Assembly: GCF_003112535.1 (NCBI RefSeq)
Contig: NZ_BEWA01000024.1
Location: 1 to 64,000, forward strand
Direction of reading: 5' to 3'
Length of the DNA: 64,000 nucleotides
From: Streptomyces rishiriensis
Lineage (GTDB): Bacteria > Actinomycetota > Actinomycetes > Streptomycetales > Streptomycetaceae
Part shown: positions 51,677 to 60,218 of the stretch, piece after piece
Numbering within the stretch: the stretch's first letter is position 1
Layout of the letters: each line of letters begins with the position of its first letter
Notes under the pieces: model-generated
Seen by the model: the letters and a program-made list of their open reading frames with translations, nothing else
Database searches by the model: none
What the model was told of the DNA's origin: nothing
Position numbers and translations under genes: made by a program

Positions 51677-52279
51677 ATGACTGAGATCGCAACGGCGCGT
51701 CGCAGCCGCATCACCCCCGAACGCGAGGCGGAGTTGTACGAAGCCGTGCTCGAACTGCTCCGCGAAGTCGGCTACGACGCCCTCACCATGGACGCCGTCG
51801 CCGCTCGCACCCGGTCCAGCAAGGCCACGCTCTACCGCCAGTGGGGCGGCAAGGCCGAACTGGTCGCCAAGGCGGTCCGCCACGGCAAGCCGGGCGGCTC
51901 CGCCGACGACGTCGACACCGGGTCCCTCCGGAGCGACCTGCACGCCCTCACCCTGCGTTCGGACGACTGCGAAATGGAGCAGAACTCCGCGCTGATGCGA
52001 GGGCTGGCCATGGCGGTCCACGGCAACCCGGACCTGCTGAAGGCCTTCAAGGAACATCTCGTCGAGCCGGAGATGGCGGAGTTCCGCCGCGTGCTGCAAC
52101 GCGCGGTCGACCGGGGCGAGGTCCGCGCGGACAACCCGGCGATGCACTTCGTGCCGCACATGATGATCGGCGCGTTCGCCGCCCGCACCATGCTCGACGA
52201 GCAGCCGCCGACACAGGCGTTCCTCCTGTCGTACATCGACGCCGTGGTCCTCCCCGCCCTCGGCGCGCCCACCACCTGA
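51677..52279 (+). CDS. TetR-family regulator of the adjacent MMPL transporter
   Basis: A 200-aa repressor. The helix-turn-helix region is LYEAVLELLREVGYDALTMD, then AVAARTRSSKATLYRQWGGK; this R-x-x-SKATLYR-x-W variant is common in actinobacterial TetR proteins next to efflux systems. The ligand domain ends FLLSYIDAVVLPALG. The MMPL gene starts 125 bp downstream on the same strand and a palindromic operator lies upstream, so it likely autoregulates and represses the transporter. GGGGAGC precedes the ATG. Confidence 0.88.
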   Translation: MTEIATARRSRITPEREAELYEAVLELLREVGYDALTMDAVAARTRSSKATLYRQWGGKAELVAKAVRHGKPGGSADDVDTGSLRSDLHALTLRSDDCEMEQNSALMRGLAMAVHGNPDLLKAFKEHLVEPEMAEFRRVLQRAVDRGEVRADNPAMHFVPHMMIGAFAARTMLDEQPPTQAFLLSYIDAVVLPALGAPTT

Positions 52280-52403
52280 CCGTCCCCGCGGTCCGCCCAC
52301 CCTGACGTCACCGCTCACGTCGTCGGGCCGATCACCCCTGCCCTCCCGCCGGGGTGGTCAACCCTGCCCTGCACACACACGACCTGACCGGGAGTACGCC
52401 TCC

Positions 52404-54653
52404 GTGGCCACGTTCCTCTACAAACTCGGCCGGTTCGCCTTCAGGCGACGCGCCTTCGTCGCCCTGATGTGGGTCGCGCTGCTGACCCTCGCCGGAGTCG
52501 GCGCCGCGACCGCGCCCGCACCGGGCGCGACCTCCTTCTCCATTCCCGGCGTCGAGGCCCAGAAGGCCTTCGACCTGCTGGAACAGCGTTTCCCGGGAGC
52601 CAGCGCCGACGGCGCGACCGGGCGCATGGTCTTCAAGGCCCCCGAGGGCCAGAAGATGACCGACGCCGCCAACCGGGCGATCGTCGACAGGGCCGTCAAG
52701 TCCCTGAGCGGCGGCTCCGAGGTCGTCTCCGTCGCCGACCCGTTCACGACGCACGCAGTGAGCAAGGACGGGACGGTCGCCTACGCCTCGGTCCGCTACG
52801 ACGCGCGCGGCATGGAGCTGAAGGACGCGACCAGGGACACCCTGAAGAAGGCCGCGGACGACGCACGGGCCGCCGGGCTCACCGTCGACGTCGGCGGTGA
52901 CGCGCTGCAGGCCGGGGCCGAGCCGGGCGCGGCCGGCGAGGTCGTCGGTCTCGCCCTCGCCGCGGTCGTCCTCGTCGTCACCCTGGGCTCGCTCGTCGCG
53001 GCCGGACTGCCGCTGCTGACGGCGATCATCGGCGTCGGCATCGGCGTCTCCACCATCACCACCGTCGCCAAGGCGCTCGACCTGGGCGACACCACCTCCA
53101 CCCTCGCCCTGATGATCGGGCTCGCGGTCGGCATCGACTACGCCCTGTTCATCGTCTCCCGCTACCGCAGCGAACTGGCCGAGGGCCGCGACCGCGAGGA
53201 GGCGGTCGGACGCGCCACCGGCACCGCCGGCTCGGCGGTGGTCTTCGCGGGCCTCACGGTCGTGATCGCCCTGGCGGGCCTCGCGGTCGTCAACGTGCCG
53301 ATGCTGACCAAGATGGGCCTCGCTGCGGCCGGCACGGTCGTGGTCGCCGTCCTCATCGCGCTGACCATGGTCCCCGCGCTGCTCGGCTTCGCCGGCCGGA
53401 AGGTCCGGGCCACGGGCGAGAAGCGCAGGCCGCGCGGGTCCGAGGCCGGGGCGTCCGCGGTGTCCGCGGCGTCCGGGCAGGCCAAGCCCGGTCCGGGCGT
53501 GCGCTGGGCGAGCTTCGTCATACGCCGGCCGGCCGCCGTGCTGCTGCTCGGCGTGCTCGGGCTGGGCGCGATCGCCGTCCCCGCCACCCAGCTGGAGCTG
53601 GGCCTGCCCGACGACGGCTCGCAGCCGACGTCCACCACCCAGCGCCGGGCCTACGACCTGCTGTCGGAGGGCTTCGGCCCCGGCTTCAACGGGCCTCTGC
53701 TGATCGTGGTCGACGCGCGCGACAGTGACGACCCGCAGGCGGCGGCCGCCTCGGTGACCGACGGCATCAAGCACCTCAAGGACGTCGTCACGGTGACCCC
53801 GGCCGCCTTCAACAAGGCCGGCGACACCGCGACGATCACCGTGATCCCGGACTCCAAGCCCTCCTCGACACAGACCGAGGACCTGGTCCACGCCCTTCGC
53901 GACCAGGGCGCCGAGGTCCGGTCCGACACGGGCGCGCAGGTGCTCGTCACGGGCACCACCGCGATGAACATCGACTTCTCGCAGAAGCTCAACGACGCGC
54001 TCATCCCGTACCTGGGGCTGGTCGTCGGCCTGGCCTTCCTGCTGCTGATCGTGGTCTTCCGCTCGATCCTGGTCCCGCTGAAGGCGGCCCTCGGCTTCCT
54101 GCTCAGCGTGCTCGCCGCGCTCGGCGCCGTCGTCGCGGTGTTCCAGTGGGGCTGGCTCGGCGGCCTGATCGGCGTCGAGGAGACCGGGCCGATCATGTCG
54201 ATGACGCCGATCTTCATGGTGGGCGTGGTCTTCGGCCTCGCGATGGACTACGAGGTCTTCCTCGTGACCCGGATGCGCGAGGCGTACGTCCACGGCGAGA
54301 GCCCGAGCCAGGCCGTGGTGACCGGTTTCCGCTACAGCGCCAAGGTGGTGGCCGCCGCCGCGATCATCATGATGGCCGTCTTCGGCGGCTTCATCACCGC
54401 CGGTGAGGCGATCATCAAGACGATCGGCTTCGGCCTCGCGAGCGCCGTCTTCTTCGACGCGTTCATCGTGCGCATGGCCATCGTGCCGGCCGTTCTGGCC
54501 CTGCTGGGCAAGAAGGCCTGGTGGCTGCCGAAGTGGCTGGATCGCGCGCTGCCCAACGTGGACGTCGAGGGCGAGGGCCTGAGGACGCGGGACGACGCCG
54601 TCAGCGCCAAGGACGCCGACCCGGACGACGACCGGGAGCTCGTGCGCGTCTGA
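52404..54653 (+). CDS. MMPL-family (RND) transporter
   Basis: A 749-aa RND-superfamily exporter of the MmpL/ActII-ORF3 type. TM1 is at about residues 18-35; TMs 2-6 follow an extracellular domain, and a second half repeats the arrangement after about residue 370. The two proton-relay motifs are AVGIDYALFIVSRYRSEL and GLAMDYEVFLVTRMREAY (Asp-Tyr pairs in TM4 and TM10). Members move lipids or antibiotics across the membrane. Control by the upstream TetR is likely. The start codon is GTG at 52404. Confidence 0.92.
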   Translation: MATFLYKLGRFAFRRRAFVALMWVALLTLAGVGAATAPAPGATSFSIPGVEAQKAFDLLEQRFPGASADGATGRMVFKAPEGQKMTDAANRAIVDRAVKSLSGGSEVVSVADPFTTHAVSKDGTVAYASVRYDARGMELKDATRDTLKKAADDARAAGLTVDVGGDALQAGAEPGAAGEVVGLALAAVVLVVTLGSLVAAGLPLLTAIIGVGIGVSTITTVAKALDLGDTTSTLALMIGLAVGIDYALFIVSRYRSELAEGRDREEAVGRATGTAGSAVVFAGLTVVIALAGLAVVNVPMLTKMGLAAAGTVVVAVLIALTMVPALLGFAGRKVRATGEKRRPRGSEAGASAVSAASGQAKPGPGVRWASFVIRRPAAVLLLGVLGLGAIAVPATQLELGLPDDGSQPTSTTQRRAYDLLSEGFGPGFNGPLLIVVDARDSDDPQAAAASVTDGIKHLKDVVTVTPAAFNKAGDTATITVIPDSKPSSTQTEDLVHALRDQGAEVRSDTGAQVLVTGTTAMNIDFSQKLNDALIPYLGLVVGLAFLLLIVVFRSILVPLKAALGFLLSVLAALGAVVAVFQWGWLGGLIGVEETGPIMSMTPIFMVGVVFGLAMDYEVFLVTRMREAYVHGESPSQAVVTGFRYSAKVVAAAAIIMMAVFGGFITAGEAIIKTIGFGLASAVFFDAFIVRMAIVPAVLALLGKKAWWLPKWLDRALPNVDVEGEGLRTRDDAVSAKDADPDDDRELVRV

Positions 54654-54713
54654 TGCGCGAGGGCGCCTGATGCGCGAGGGACGCCTGACGCGCGAGGCAA
54701 CCTGAGAAAGACC

Positions 54714-54762
54714 GCCGGTGAGGGCTCCGTGGGGACGGGGCGCCCTCACCGGCTTCTTTTTT
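54714..54762 (+). terminator. Intrinsic terminator with T tract after the MMPL gene
   Basis: GCCGGTGAGGGC pairs with GCCCTCACCGGC, followed by TTCTTTTTT. A T tract is rare in this genome and makes this the most classical terminator in the window. It follows a short CTGATGCGCGAGGG repeat at about 54651-54700. Confidence 0.95.
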
Positions 54763-54999
54763 CCGCACCTCGTTCGTGACTCACTTTCGGGTGACGCTCA
54801 GCGGCGGAAGAGGCCCGCAGGGCAGTAACGCCAGTGGTTCGGAGCCTTCAGTACATATATGGACATGGAAGCCTACTGTCACCGGAATATGGACGGTTCG
54901 TAACGTGAGGTGCCAATCAGGCGCGGGGGCCGGGTCCGGTGGTCGAGTGTTGGCCATGCGGCCGATCCGGCCGTGACTCGCACCACGCAAGGAGACCTT

Positions 55000-55689
55000 G
55001 TGTCCGTTAACTCTGTTTCCGCCCGCTGTCTCGCCGCCGCCGCGATCGCCGCGGCCGTCGTCGGGACGGTGGCGCTGCCGGCCTCCGCCGCCGACCACCC
55101 GCACCAGGACCGGGCGAAGGTGGAGATCAGCGCCGTGCAGTACGACGCACCGGGCCGAAACGACCGCTCCGCCCGCTCGCTGAACAGGGAGTGGGTCGAG
55201 CTGACCAACACCACCCGCCACGAGGTCAACCTGGACGGGTGGACCCTCTCGGACGAGCGCGGCGAGACCTACACCTTCCGCCACTACCGGCTGGCCCCCC
55301 GCACCACCGTCCGCATCCACACCGGTGAGGGCCGTGACACCCGCACCGACCTGTTCCAGGACCGCCACCGCGAGGTGTGGGACAACTACTCCGACACCGC
55401 CACCCTGCGCAACGACCACGGTCGTTTCGTGGACGACGAGTCCTGGGGCCACGACCGCCACGGCCACGGCCGTGACGACCACTGGCGTGGCGACCGCGAC
55501 CACGACGGCCGCGGGCGGGACGACCACTGGCGTGGCGACCGCGACCACGACGGCCACGGGCGCGACGGCCACGGGCGCGACGACCGCGGCCGTGACGACC
55601 ACGGGCGGGACGACCGCGGCCGTGACGACCACGGGCGGGACGACCGCGGCCACGACGGCCACGGCCGTGACGGCAACCGTCGTGCCTGA
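55000..55689 (+). CDS. Secreted lamin-tail-domain protein with His/Asp/Arg repeat tail
   Basis: A 229-aa exported protein. The signal peptide has a hydrophobic core (CLAAAAIAAAVVGTVALPA) and cleavage after ASA at about residue 31. A lamin-tail-type beta-sandwich (LTD) spans about residues 42-150: VEISAVQYDAP, REWVELTNTTRHEVNLDGWT and YTFRHYRLAPRTTVRIHTGE. The C-terminal 80 residues are almost entirely His, Gly, Arg and Asp (GRDDHWRGDRDHDG, GRDDRGRDDH). Such a tail could bind metals or polyanions. The GTG at 55000 follows AAGGAGA. Bacterial LTD proteins are often linked to surface or nuclease functions; none can be assigned here. Confidence 0.85.
   Translation: MSVNSVSARCLAAAAIAAAVVGTVALPASAADHPHQDRAKVEISAVQYDAPGRNDRSARSLNREWVELTNTTRHEVNLDGWTLSDERGETYTFRHYRLAPRTTVRIHTGEGRDTRTDLFQDRHREVWDNYSDTATLRNDHGRFVDDESWGHDRHGHGRDDHWRGDRDHDGRGRDDHWRGDRDHDGHGRDGHGRDDRGRDDHGRDDRGRDDHGRDDRGHDGHGRDGNRRA
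55474..55674 (+). repeat. 45-bp and 30-bp in-frame repeats
   Basis: Two 45-bp units (from 55474 and 55519) encode GRDDHWRGDRDHDG. They are followed by 30-bp units at 55561, 55591 and 55621 (the last two identical) and a partial unit at 55651. Both periods are multiples of three, so copy-number change keeps the frame. Confidence 0.88.
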
Positions 55690-55718
55690 CGTCCGCACCC
55701 CGGCCTTCCCGGCCTGAC

Positions 55719-55760
55719 GGCGAAGCGCCCGGCCCCTTCCCAGGGGCCGGGCGCTTCGCC
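55719..55760. terminator. Long perfect stem-loop after the LTD gene
   Basis: GGCGAAGCGCCCGGCCCC (55719-55736) pairs without mismatch with 55743-55760 around TTCCCA. It begins 29 bp past the stop. Confidence 0.93.
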
Positions 55761-55972
55761 GTCCCCTCGCGTCCACCACGGGCGGCAGCCCGCCCCGATC
55801 CGCTCGCCTGCCCCTGCGCCGACCGCCAGCGTGCCCGCATGGCCCCGCCCGTCCCGCACCCTCGGTTCACCGAAGCCCTCCGCGCCGTGGCTGTCGGGTG
55901 GGGGAGGGCGCGTGGGTGCGGGGGTCGGTCCTGAGGAGCACCCTGGAAGCAGGAGCTTCGGAGGTGATCGTC

Positions 55973-56254
55973 ATGACCGTCATGCACACCACGGTCGGCT
56001 GGCATATCGAGCTGGAGTTCGAGGAGGACGACCGGCATACGCGGGCGGTCGCGATGGTGCGTCTGCCGGACGGGACCGAGGTCAGGGCGCACGGGCATGC
56101 CTCCCGGCACAACGTGGACGCCAATCAGCCCCGGGTCGGGGAGGAGATCGCGGGCGCCCGCGCGCTCAACGAGATCGCCATGCAGCTGCTGACCAAGGCG
56201 CATCTGGAGATCGACGACGCCTCGGGGCGGACGTCCCACTCGATCAACGTGTAG
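55973..56254 (+). CDS. DUF1876-family small protein
   Basis: A 93-aa protein of the DUF1876 type. GWHIELEFEEDDRHTRAVAM, RLPDGTEVRAHGHASRHNVD and the helix RVGEEIAGARALNEIAMQLL give the dsRBD-like alpha/beta fold expected for this family. The function is unknown; members are common in actinobacteria and often stress-linked. GGAGGTGA lies 5-12 bases before the ATG at 55973. A second in-frame ATG nine bases later is an alternative. Confidence 0.85.
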   Translation: MTVMHTTVGWHIELEFEEDDRHTRAVAMVRLPDGTEVRAHGHASRHNVDANQPRVGEEIAGARALNEIAMQLLTKAHLEIDDASGRTSHSINV

Positions 56255-56325
56255 TCGACGTGCGGGTGTGGGGGCGCGCGGGCGCGGGCGCGGGGGCTTC
56301 GGCCGGTCGGGGCGGGGGCTGTGCG

Positions 56326-57540
56326 TCAGTGCGTTGCCGTTGCCGTTGCCGTCGCCGTTGCCGTTGCCGTCGCCGTTGTCGTTGTCGTTGCCGTCCGCAG
56401 GGCCCGGAGCAGGGCCTGGGCGCGCGGGTCCGCCGTCACGCTCGTCCGGAAGCCGTTGGTGACGTAGCCGAAGGCGATCCCCGACTCGGGGTCGGCCAGG
56501 CCGAGGGCGCCGCCGCGGCCCGGGTGGCCGAAGGAGGCGGGGGACAGCAGGGGGGACGCCGTGCCGTGCAGCATGGGGCCGAGGCCGAAGCGGGTGTTCA
56601 CCACGAGCACCCGGTCCGGGCCGGACGACTGCTCGCCGCGCGCGAGCGCCACCGTCTCCGGCCGCAGCAGCCGTGTCCCGCCCTCGACCTCGCCGATCAG
56701 CGAGGCGTAGAAGCGGGCCAGGCCGTCGGCGGTGGCGATGCCGTTGGAGGCGGGCAGGGCCGCGGCCCGGTAGGCGGGGTCGTTCTCGTCGGGCAGCGGG
56801 GTGATGGCGGCGAAGGCGCGGCGGGTGAGGGAGTGCGGGTCGGCGTAGGCGGCGGCGACGGCGGGCTTGGGCCGGGTCTTCAGCGCGCCTGCCCGCGCCG
56901 GCGCTTCCACCTGCCCCACCCGCCCCACCCGCGCGCGCTGCGCCGCCGGAAGTCCGAGCCACAGGTCGGCCCCGGCCGGCCCGGCGATCTCGTCGGCGAT
57001 CCACTCCCCGACGGGCCGCCCGGTGATCCGGCGCACCAGCTCGCCGGTCAGCCAGCTGTACGTCTGCGCGTGATAGCCGTGGTCCGTGCCCGGCTCCCAG
57101 ACGGGCGTCTGCGCCGCGACCGCCGCCGCGCCCAGATCGGGGTCGGCGGCCTCGGCGGGGGTCAGCGGCCGGTCCAGCACCGGCACGCCCGCACGGTGCG
57201 CGAGCAGATGCCGTACGAGGGTGCGCTCCTTGCCGGCCGCCTTGTACTCCGGCCAGTACGCCCCGACCGGCGCGTCCAGATCCAGTTCGCCGCGCTGGTG
57301 CAGCAGCAGGAGGCCGGCGGCGACCACGCCCTTGGTCGCCGACCGCACGATCTGGGCGGTGCCGCCCTCCCAGGGGTCCGTGCCATCGACGTCCTTCGTG
57401 CCGCCCCACAGGTCGACGACCTTGCGCCCGTCCCGGTAGACGGCGACCGCCGCGCCCCGCTCGCCGAGCGTGTCGAAGTTGCGGGCGAACGCCTCCCGGA
57501 CCGGCTCGAAGCCCTCGGCCACCGCACCGTTCACGTCCAC
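56326..57540 (-). CDS. Serine hydrolase, class C beta-lactamase/esterase EstB type
   Basis: A 404-aa hydrolase of the beta-lactamase/D-Ala-D-Ala peptidase fold. The S-x-x-K motif is RSATKGV (Ser about residue 67); the Y-x-x motif is probably GYHAQTYSWLTGEL (about residue 156), and FGHPGRGGALGLADPESG replaces the KTG box with HPG, as in EstB esterases. There is no signal peptide, so an intracellular esterase is more likely than a beta-lactamase. The C-terminus ends in TTTTTATATATATATATH, encoded by a GTTGCC hexanucleotide run at 56333-56395. ATG at 57540 is the start. Confidence 0.88.
   Translation of the reverse strand: MDVNGAVAEGFEPVREAFARNFDTLGERGAAVAVYRDGRKVVDLWGGTKDVDGTDPWEGGTAQIVRSATKGVVAAGLLLLHQRGELDLDAPVGAYWPEYKAAGKERTLVRHLLAHRAGVPVLDRPLTPAEAADPDLGAAAVAAQTPVWEPGTDHGYHAQTYSWLTGELVRRITGRPVGEWIADEIAGPAGADLWLGLPAAQRARVGRVGQVEAPARAGALKTRPKPAVAAAYADPHSLTRRAFAAITPLPDENDPAYRAAALPASNGIATADGLARFYASLIGEVEGGTRLLRPETVALARGEQSSGPDRVLVVNTRFGLGPMLHGTASPLLSPASFGHPGRGGALGLADPESGIAFGYVTNGFRTSVTADPRAQALLRALRTATTTTTATATATATATATATH
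56333..56395. repeat. Hexanucleotide microsatellite in the 3' end of the hydrolase gene
   Basis: About ten units of GTTGCC or variants (GTCGCC, GTTGTC) run from 56333 to 56395. They encode alternating Ala-Thr at the C-terminus. Length changes in steps of 6 bp would alter only the tail. Confidence 0.88.
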
Positions 57541-57616
57541 GCCCGCACGTCCTTTCGGAGATCGCCTTCGACTCCTCGGGGAACGCCGCGGGAGAGCCTG
57601 CGATTCCTTCGTCCCG

Positions 57617-58099
57617 CTAGCCGAGAATGATCGTTACGTCGATGTTGCCGCGCGTGGCGTTCGAGTACGGGCACACCTGGTGCGCCGCGTCCACCAGCTT
57701 CTCCGCGAGACCCGGGTCGAGGACGGGCAGCGAGACGCTGAGCGCGACCGCGAGACCGTAGCCCTTGCTTCTGTTCGGGCCGATCCCGACCTTCGCCGCC
57801 ACCGTCGACCCGGTGAGGTCGTAGCCCGCCCGGTTGCCGACGAGGATCAGCGCGTTGTGGAAACAGGAGCTGTATCCGGCCGCGAAGAGCTGCTCCGGGT
57901 TGGTGCCGTTGCCGTCGCCGCCGAGCTGCGGCGGCATCGCCACCTTCAGCTCGATCTGGCCGTCCTGACTGGTCACGTACCCGTCGCGGCCCCCGTGCGC
58001 GGTCGCCTCGGCGACGTACATGATCTTCGTCGGACGGGTGTCGGCAGTGCCGGCTGCGTCGGCGCTCCCGGTGGTGCCGACTGCGGCGCCTTCTGTCAC
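57617..58099 (-). CDS. ohr: Organic hydroperoxide reductase Ohr (OsmC family)
   Basis: A 160-aa peroxidase that reduces organic hydroperoxides with two Cys. The active-site Cys lie in FAAGYSSCFHNALI and HQVCPYSNATRGN, the Ohr pattern rather than OsmC proper. The GTG at 58099 follows GAGGGTCC. About 20 extra residues (TGSADAAGTADTRP) precede the conserved core IMYVAEATAHGGRDG. It is downstream of ohrR on the same strand, with a 140-bp gap holding a possible OhrR site. Confidence 0.9.
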   Translation of the reverse strand: MTEGAAVGTTGSADAAGTADTRPTKIMYVAEATAHGGRDGYVTSQDGQIELKVAMPPQLGGDGNGTNPEQLFAAGYSSCFHNALILVGNRAGYDLTGSTVAAKVGIGPNRSKGYGLAVALSVSLPVLDPGLAEKLVDAAHQVCPYSNATRGNIDVTIILG

Positions 58100-58125
58100 G
58101 GCGGACCCTCCCCAGCGTCTTCCCC

Positions 58126-58147
58126 AATTACATCGTGCACAAGGTAC
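58126..58147 (-). promoter_or_regulatory. Candidate OhrR operator upstream of ohr
   Basis: Read on the minus strand this patch is TACCTTGTGCACGATGTAAT, the only AT-rich spot in the 140-bp gap. TTGTGCAC plus TGTAAT resembles TTGTGCACAA-type OhrR sites. GGTAAC also occurs three times nearby (58179-58205). Confidence 0.4.
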
Positions 58148-58239
58148 CGGCCGGTAGGCGGGCGGCTTCCCGGCAGGGGGTGGTAACCGCTGGTAACACC
58201 GGTAACTCGCCGGTGGGGGAGGCGAAACGGCTCGCGGGT

Positions 58240-58707
58240 CTAGCGGGTGCGGTCGGCCCCCGTCTGCGCCCGCTGCGCGAGGCCCCACAGCTCCTCGCGC
58301 AGCCGGGCGACCTCCGTCGCCTCCAGGCCGGTGGACGCGAGCAGGGCGCCGGGCACGCGCCGCGCGCGCTCCTTCAGTTCCTCGCCGCGCCCGGTGCACG
58401 CCACCAGCACCGTGCGCTCGTCCCGCGCCGAGCGCTCCCGGCGCACCAGGCCCGCCGCCTCCAGCCGCTTCAGCAGCGGCGACACCGTGCCGTAGTCCAG
58501 CCGCAGGGCCGCGGCCAGCTCCTTGACGGTCGTCTCGCCGCGCTCCCACAGCACCAGCAGCACCAGGTACTGGGGGTAGGTGAGGCCCAGTTCGTCCAGG
58601 AGCGGACGGTATGCGGCCGTCACCGCGCGCTGGGCGGCGTACAGGGCGAAGCACAACTGCTCGTCGAGGAGCAGCGAGCCGTCGGCGGTGGGTCCGTCGT
58701 TCGTCAC
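58240..58707 (-). CDS. ohrR: Organic-peroxide-sensing MarR-family repressor OhrR
   Basis: A 155-aa winged-helix protein. The single-Cys OhrR signature is near the N-terminus: LLLDEQLCFALYAAQRAVTA with sensing Cys19, then YRPLLDELGLTYPQYLVLLV with the conserved Tyr residues that contact the Cys. The helix-turn-helix includes TVKELAAALRLDYGTVSPLL. Oxidation of Cys19 by organic peroxides would release DNA. The GTG start overlaps the cbiO stop as GTGA, so OhrR is translationally coupled to a metal transporter, an unusual context. Confidence 0.9.
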   Translation of the reverse strand: MTNDGPTADGSLLLDEQLCFALYAAQRAVTAAYRPLLDELGLTYPQYLVLLVLWERGETTVKELAAALRLDYGTVSPLLKRLEAAGLVRRERSARDERTVLVACTGRGEELKERARRVPGALLASTGLEATEVARLREELWGLAQRAQTGADRTR

Positions 58708-59456
58708 GCGCCCATTGTCGCGGAGCGCGGGTCGAACCCGAAGGGCAGCTCCAGACGGTGGGCGCGCATGAGGGCGTCGTCGGCGAGCAGATCGCCGGTC
58801 CCGCCGTCCGCCGCGATCACGCCCTCGCTGAGGATCAGGGCGCGCGGGCACAGCTCCAGGGCGTACGGCAGGTCGTGCGTGACCATGAGCACCGTGACGT
58901 CCAACGACCGCAGGATGTCCGCCAGTTCGCGGCGCGAGGCGGGGTCGAGGTTGGAGGACGGCTCGTCCAGGACGAGGATCTCCGGCTCCATCGCGAGCAC
59001 CGTCGCGACCGCCACGCGCCGCCGCTGGCCGAAGGAGAGGTGGTGCGGCGGACGGTGCTTGAACCCGGCCATTCCCACCTGTTCGAGGGCGTGGTCGACG
59101 CGCGCTTCCAGGGCGGCCCCCTTCAGCCCGGCCGCCGCCGGTCCGAACGCCACGTCCTCGCGCACGGTCGGCATGAACAGCTGGTCGTCCGGGTCCTGGA
59201 AGACGATGCCGACCCTGCGCCGGATCTCGGCCATGTGCTGCCGGCCGACCGGCAGCCCGGCCACCGTCACCGTGCCGGCGCCGCCGCTGAGGATGCCGTT
59301 GAGGTGCAGCACCAGGGTCGTCTTGCCGGCGCCGTTCGGCCCGAGCAGCGCGACCCGTTCGCCGCGCGCGACGGTGAAGTCCACGCCGAACAGGGCCTGG
59401 TGGCCGTCGGGATAGGCGAAGGCGAGGCCGGAGACCTCCAGGGAAACGTCAGTCAC
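58704..59456 (-). CDS. cbiO: ECF-type nickel/cobalt transporter ATPase
   Basis: A 250-aa ABC ATPase of the CbiO/NikO type. The Walker A is LLGPNGAGKTTL (about residues 37-48), the Q-loop is IVFQDPDDQLFM, and the signature motif is HLSFGQRRRVAVATVLAM. Walker B is ILVLDEPSSNLD, and THDLPYAL holds the switch His. GTG at 59456 overlaps the cbiQ stop (GTGA) and is preferred over ATG 59465. It energises uptake together with CbiQ and CbiM. Confidence 0.92.
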   Translation of the reverse strand: MTDVSLEVSGLAFAYPDGHQALFGVDFTVARGERVALLGPNGAGKTTLVLHLNGILSGGAGTVTVAGLPVGRQHMAEIRRRVGIVFQDPDDQLFMPTVREDVAFGPAAAGLKGAALEARVDHALEQVGMAGFKHRPPHHLSFGQRRRVAVATVLAMEPEILVLDEPSSNLDPASRRELADILRSLDVTVLMVTHDLPYALELCPRALILSEGVIAADGGTGDLLADDALMRAHRLELPFGFDPRSATMGA

Positions 59457-60214
59457 AGGGCCCATCCCAACACGCAGACGACGAGGGCGGCGAACGGGAG
59501 GGTCAGGGCGTACGACCACTGCGCCCGGGTCGCGGTCGCCTCGTCGATCACCGGCATCGAACCGGCGTACCCCCGGCTGACCATGGCCAGGTGCACGCGC
59601 TCCCCGCGTTCGTAGGAGCGGATGAACAGCGCGCCCGCCGACTTCGCGAGCACCCCCCAGTGCCGCACGCCCCGCGCCTCGAAGCCGCGCGACTCCCGGG
59701 CGACCCGCATGCGCCGCATCTCGTCCGTGATGACGTCGCCGTAGCGGATCATGAAGGAGGCGATCTGCACCAGCAGCGGGGGCAGGCGCAGCCGTTGCAG
59801 GCCGAGGAGCAGCTCGCGCAGCTCCGTGGTGGACGCCAGCAGGACGGAGGCGGCGACGCCCAGGGTGCCCTTCGCGAGGACGTTCCAGGCGCCCCACAGT
59901 CCGTTGACGCTGAGGGAGAGTCCGAGGACGTCCACCCGCTCGCCCTCGGCCACGAAGGGCATGAGCACGGCGAACGCGACGAACGGCACCTCGATCAGCA
60001 GCCGTTTCAGCAGAAAGCCGGCCGGCACGCGCGCCCGGTGCGCGACGGCGGCGAGCAGGACGGCGTACAGGCCGAACGCCCACAGCGCCTCCCGCGGCGT
60101 CGACACGACGACGACCACGAACCCGAACGCGGCGGCGAGCTTGGTGTGCGGCGGCAGGCCGTGCACGGGCGAGTGCCCGTGGCGGTAGAGCCGGTGCGCG
60201 TGTCCTGCTCCCAT
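59453..60214 (-). CDS. cbiQ: ECF transporter T component CbiQ/NikQ
   Basis: A 253-aa membrane protein with 5-6 segments. HSPVHGLPPHTKLAAAFGFV opens the family fold. The coupling helices that bind the ATPase contain the Ala-Arg motifs MRVARESRGFEARG and LAMVSRGYAGSMP. The N-terminal His-rich start (GAGHAHRLYRHGHSPVHG) resembles metal-handling leaders. It starts 4 bp after cbiM ends and overlaps cbiO by 4 nt. Confidence 0.9.
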   Translation of the reverse strand: MGAGHAHRLYRHGHSPVHGLPPHTKLAAAFGFVVVVVSTPREALWAFGLYAVLLAAVAHRARVPAGFLLKRLLIEVPFVAFAVLMPFVAEGERVDVLGLSLSVNGLWGAWNVLAKGTLGVAASVLLASTTELRELLLGLQRLRLPPLLVQIASFMIRYGDVITDEMRRMRVARESRGFEARGVRHWGVLAKSAGALFIRSYERGERVHLAMVSRGYAGSMPVIDEATATRAQWSYALTLPFAALVVCVLGWAL

Positions 60215-60218
60215 GGCG

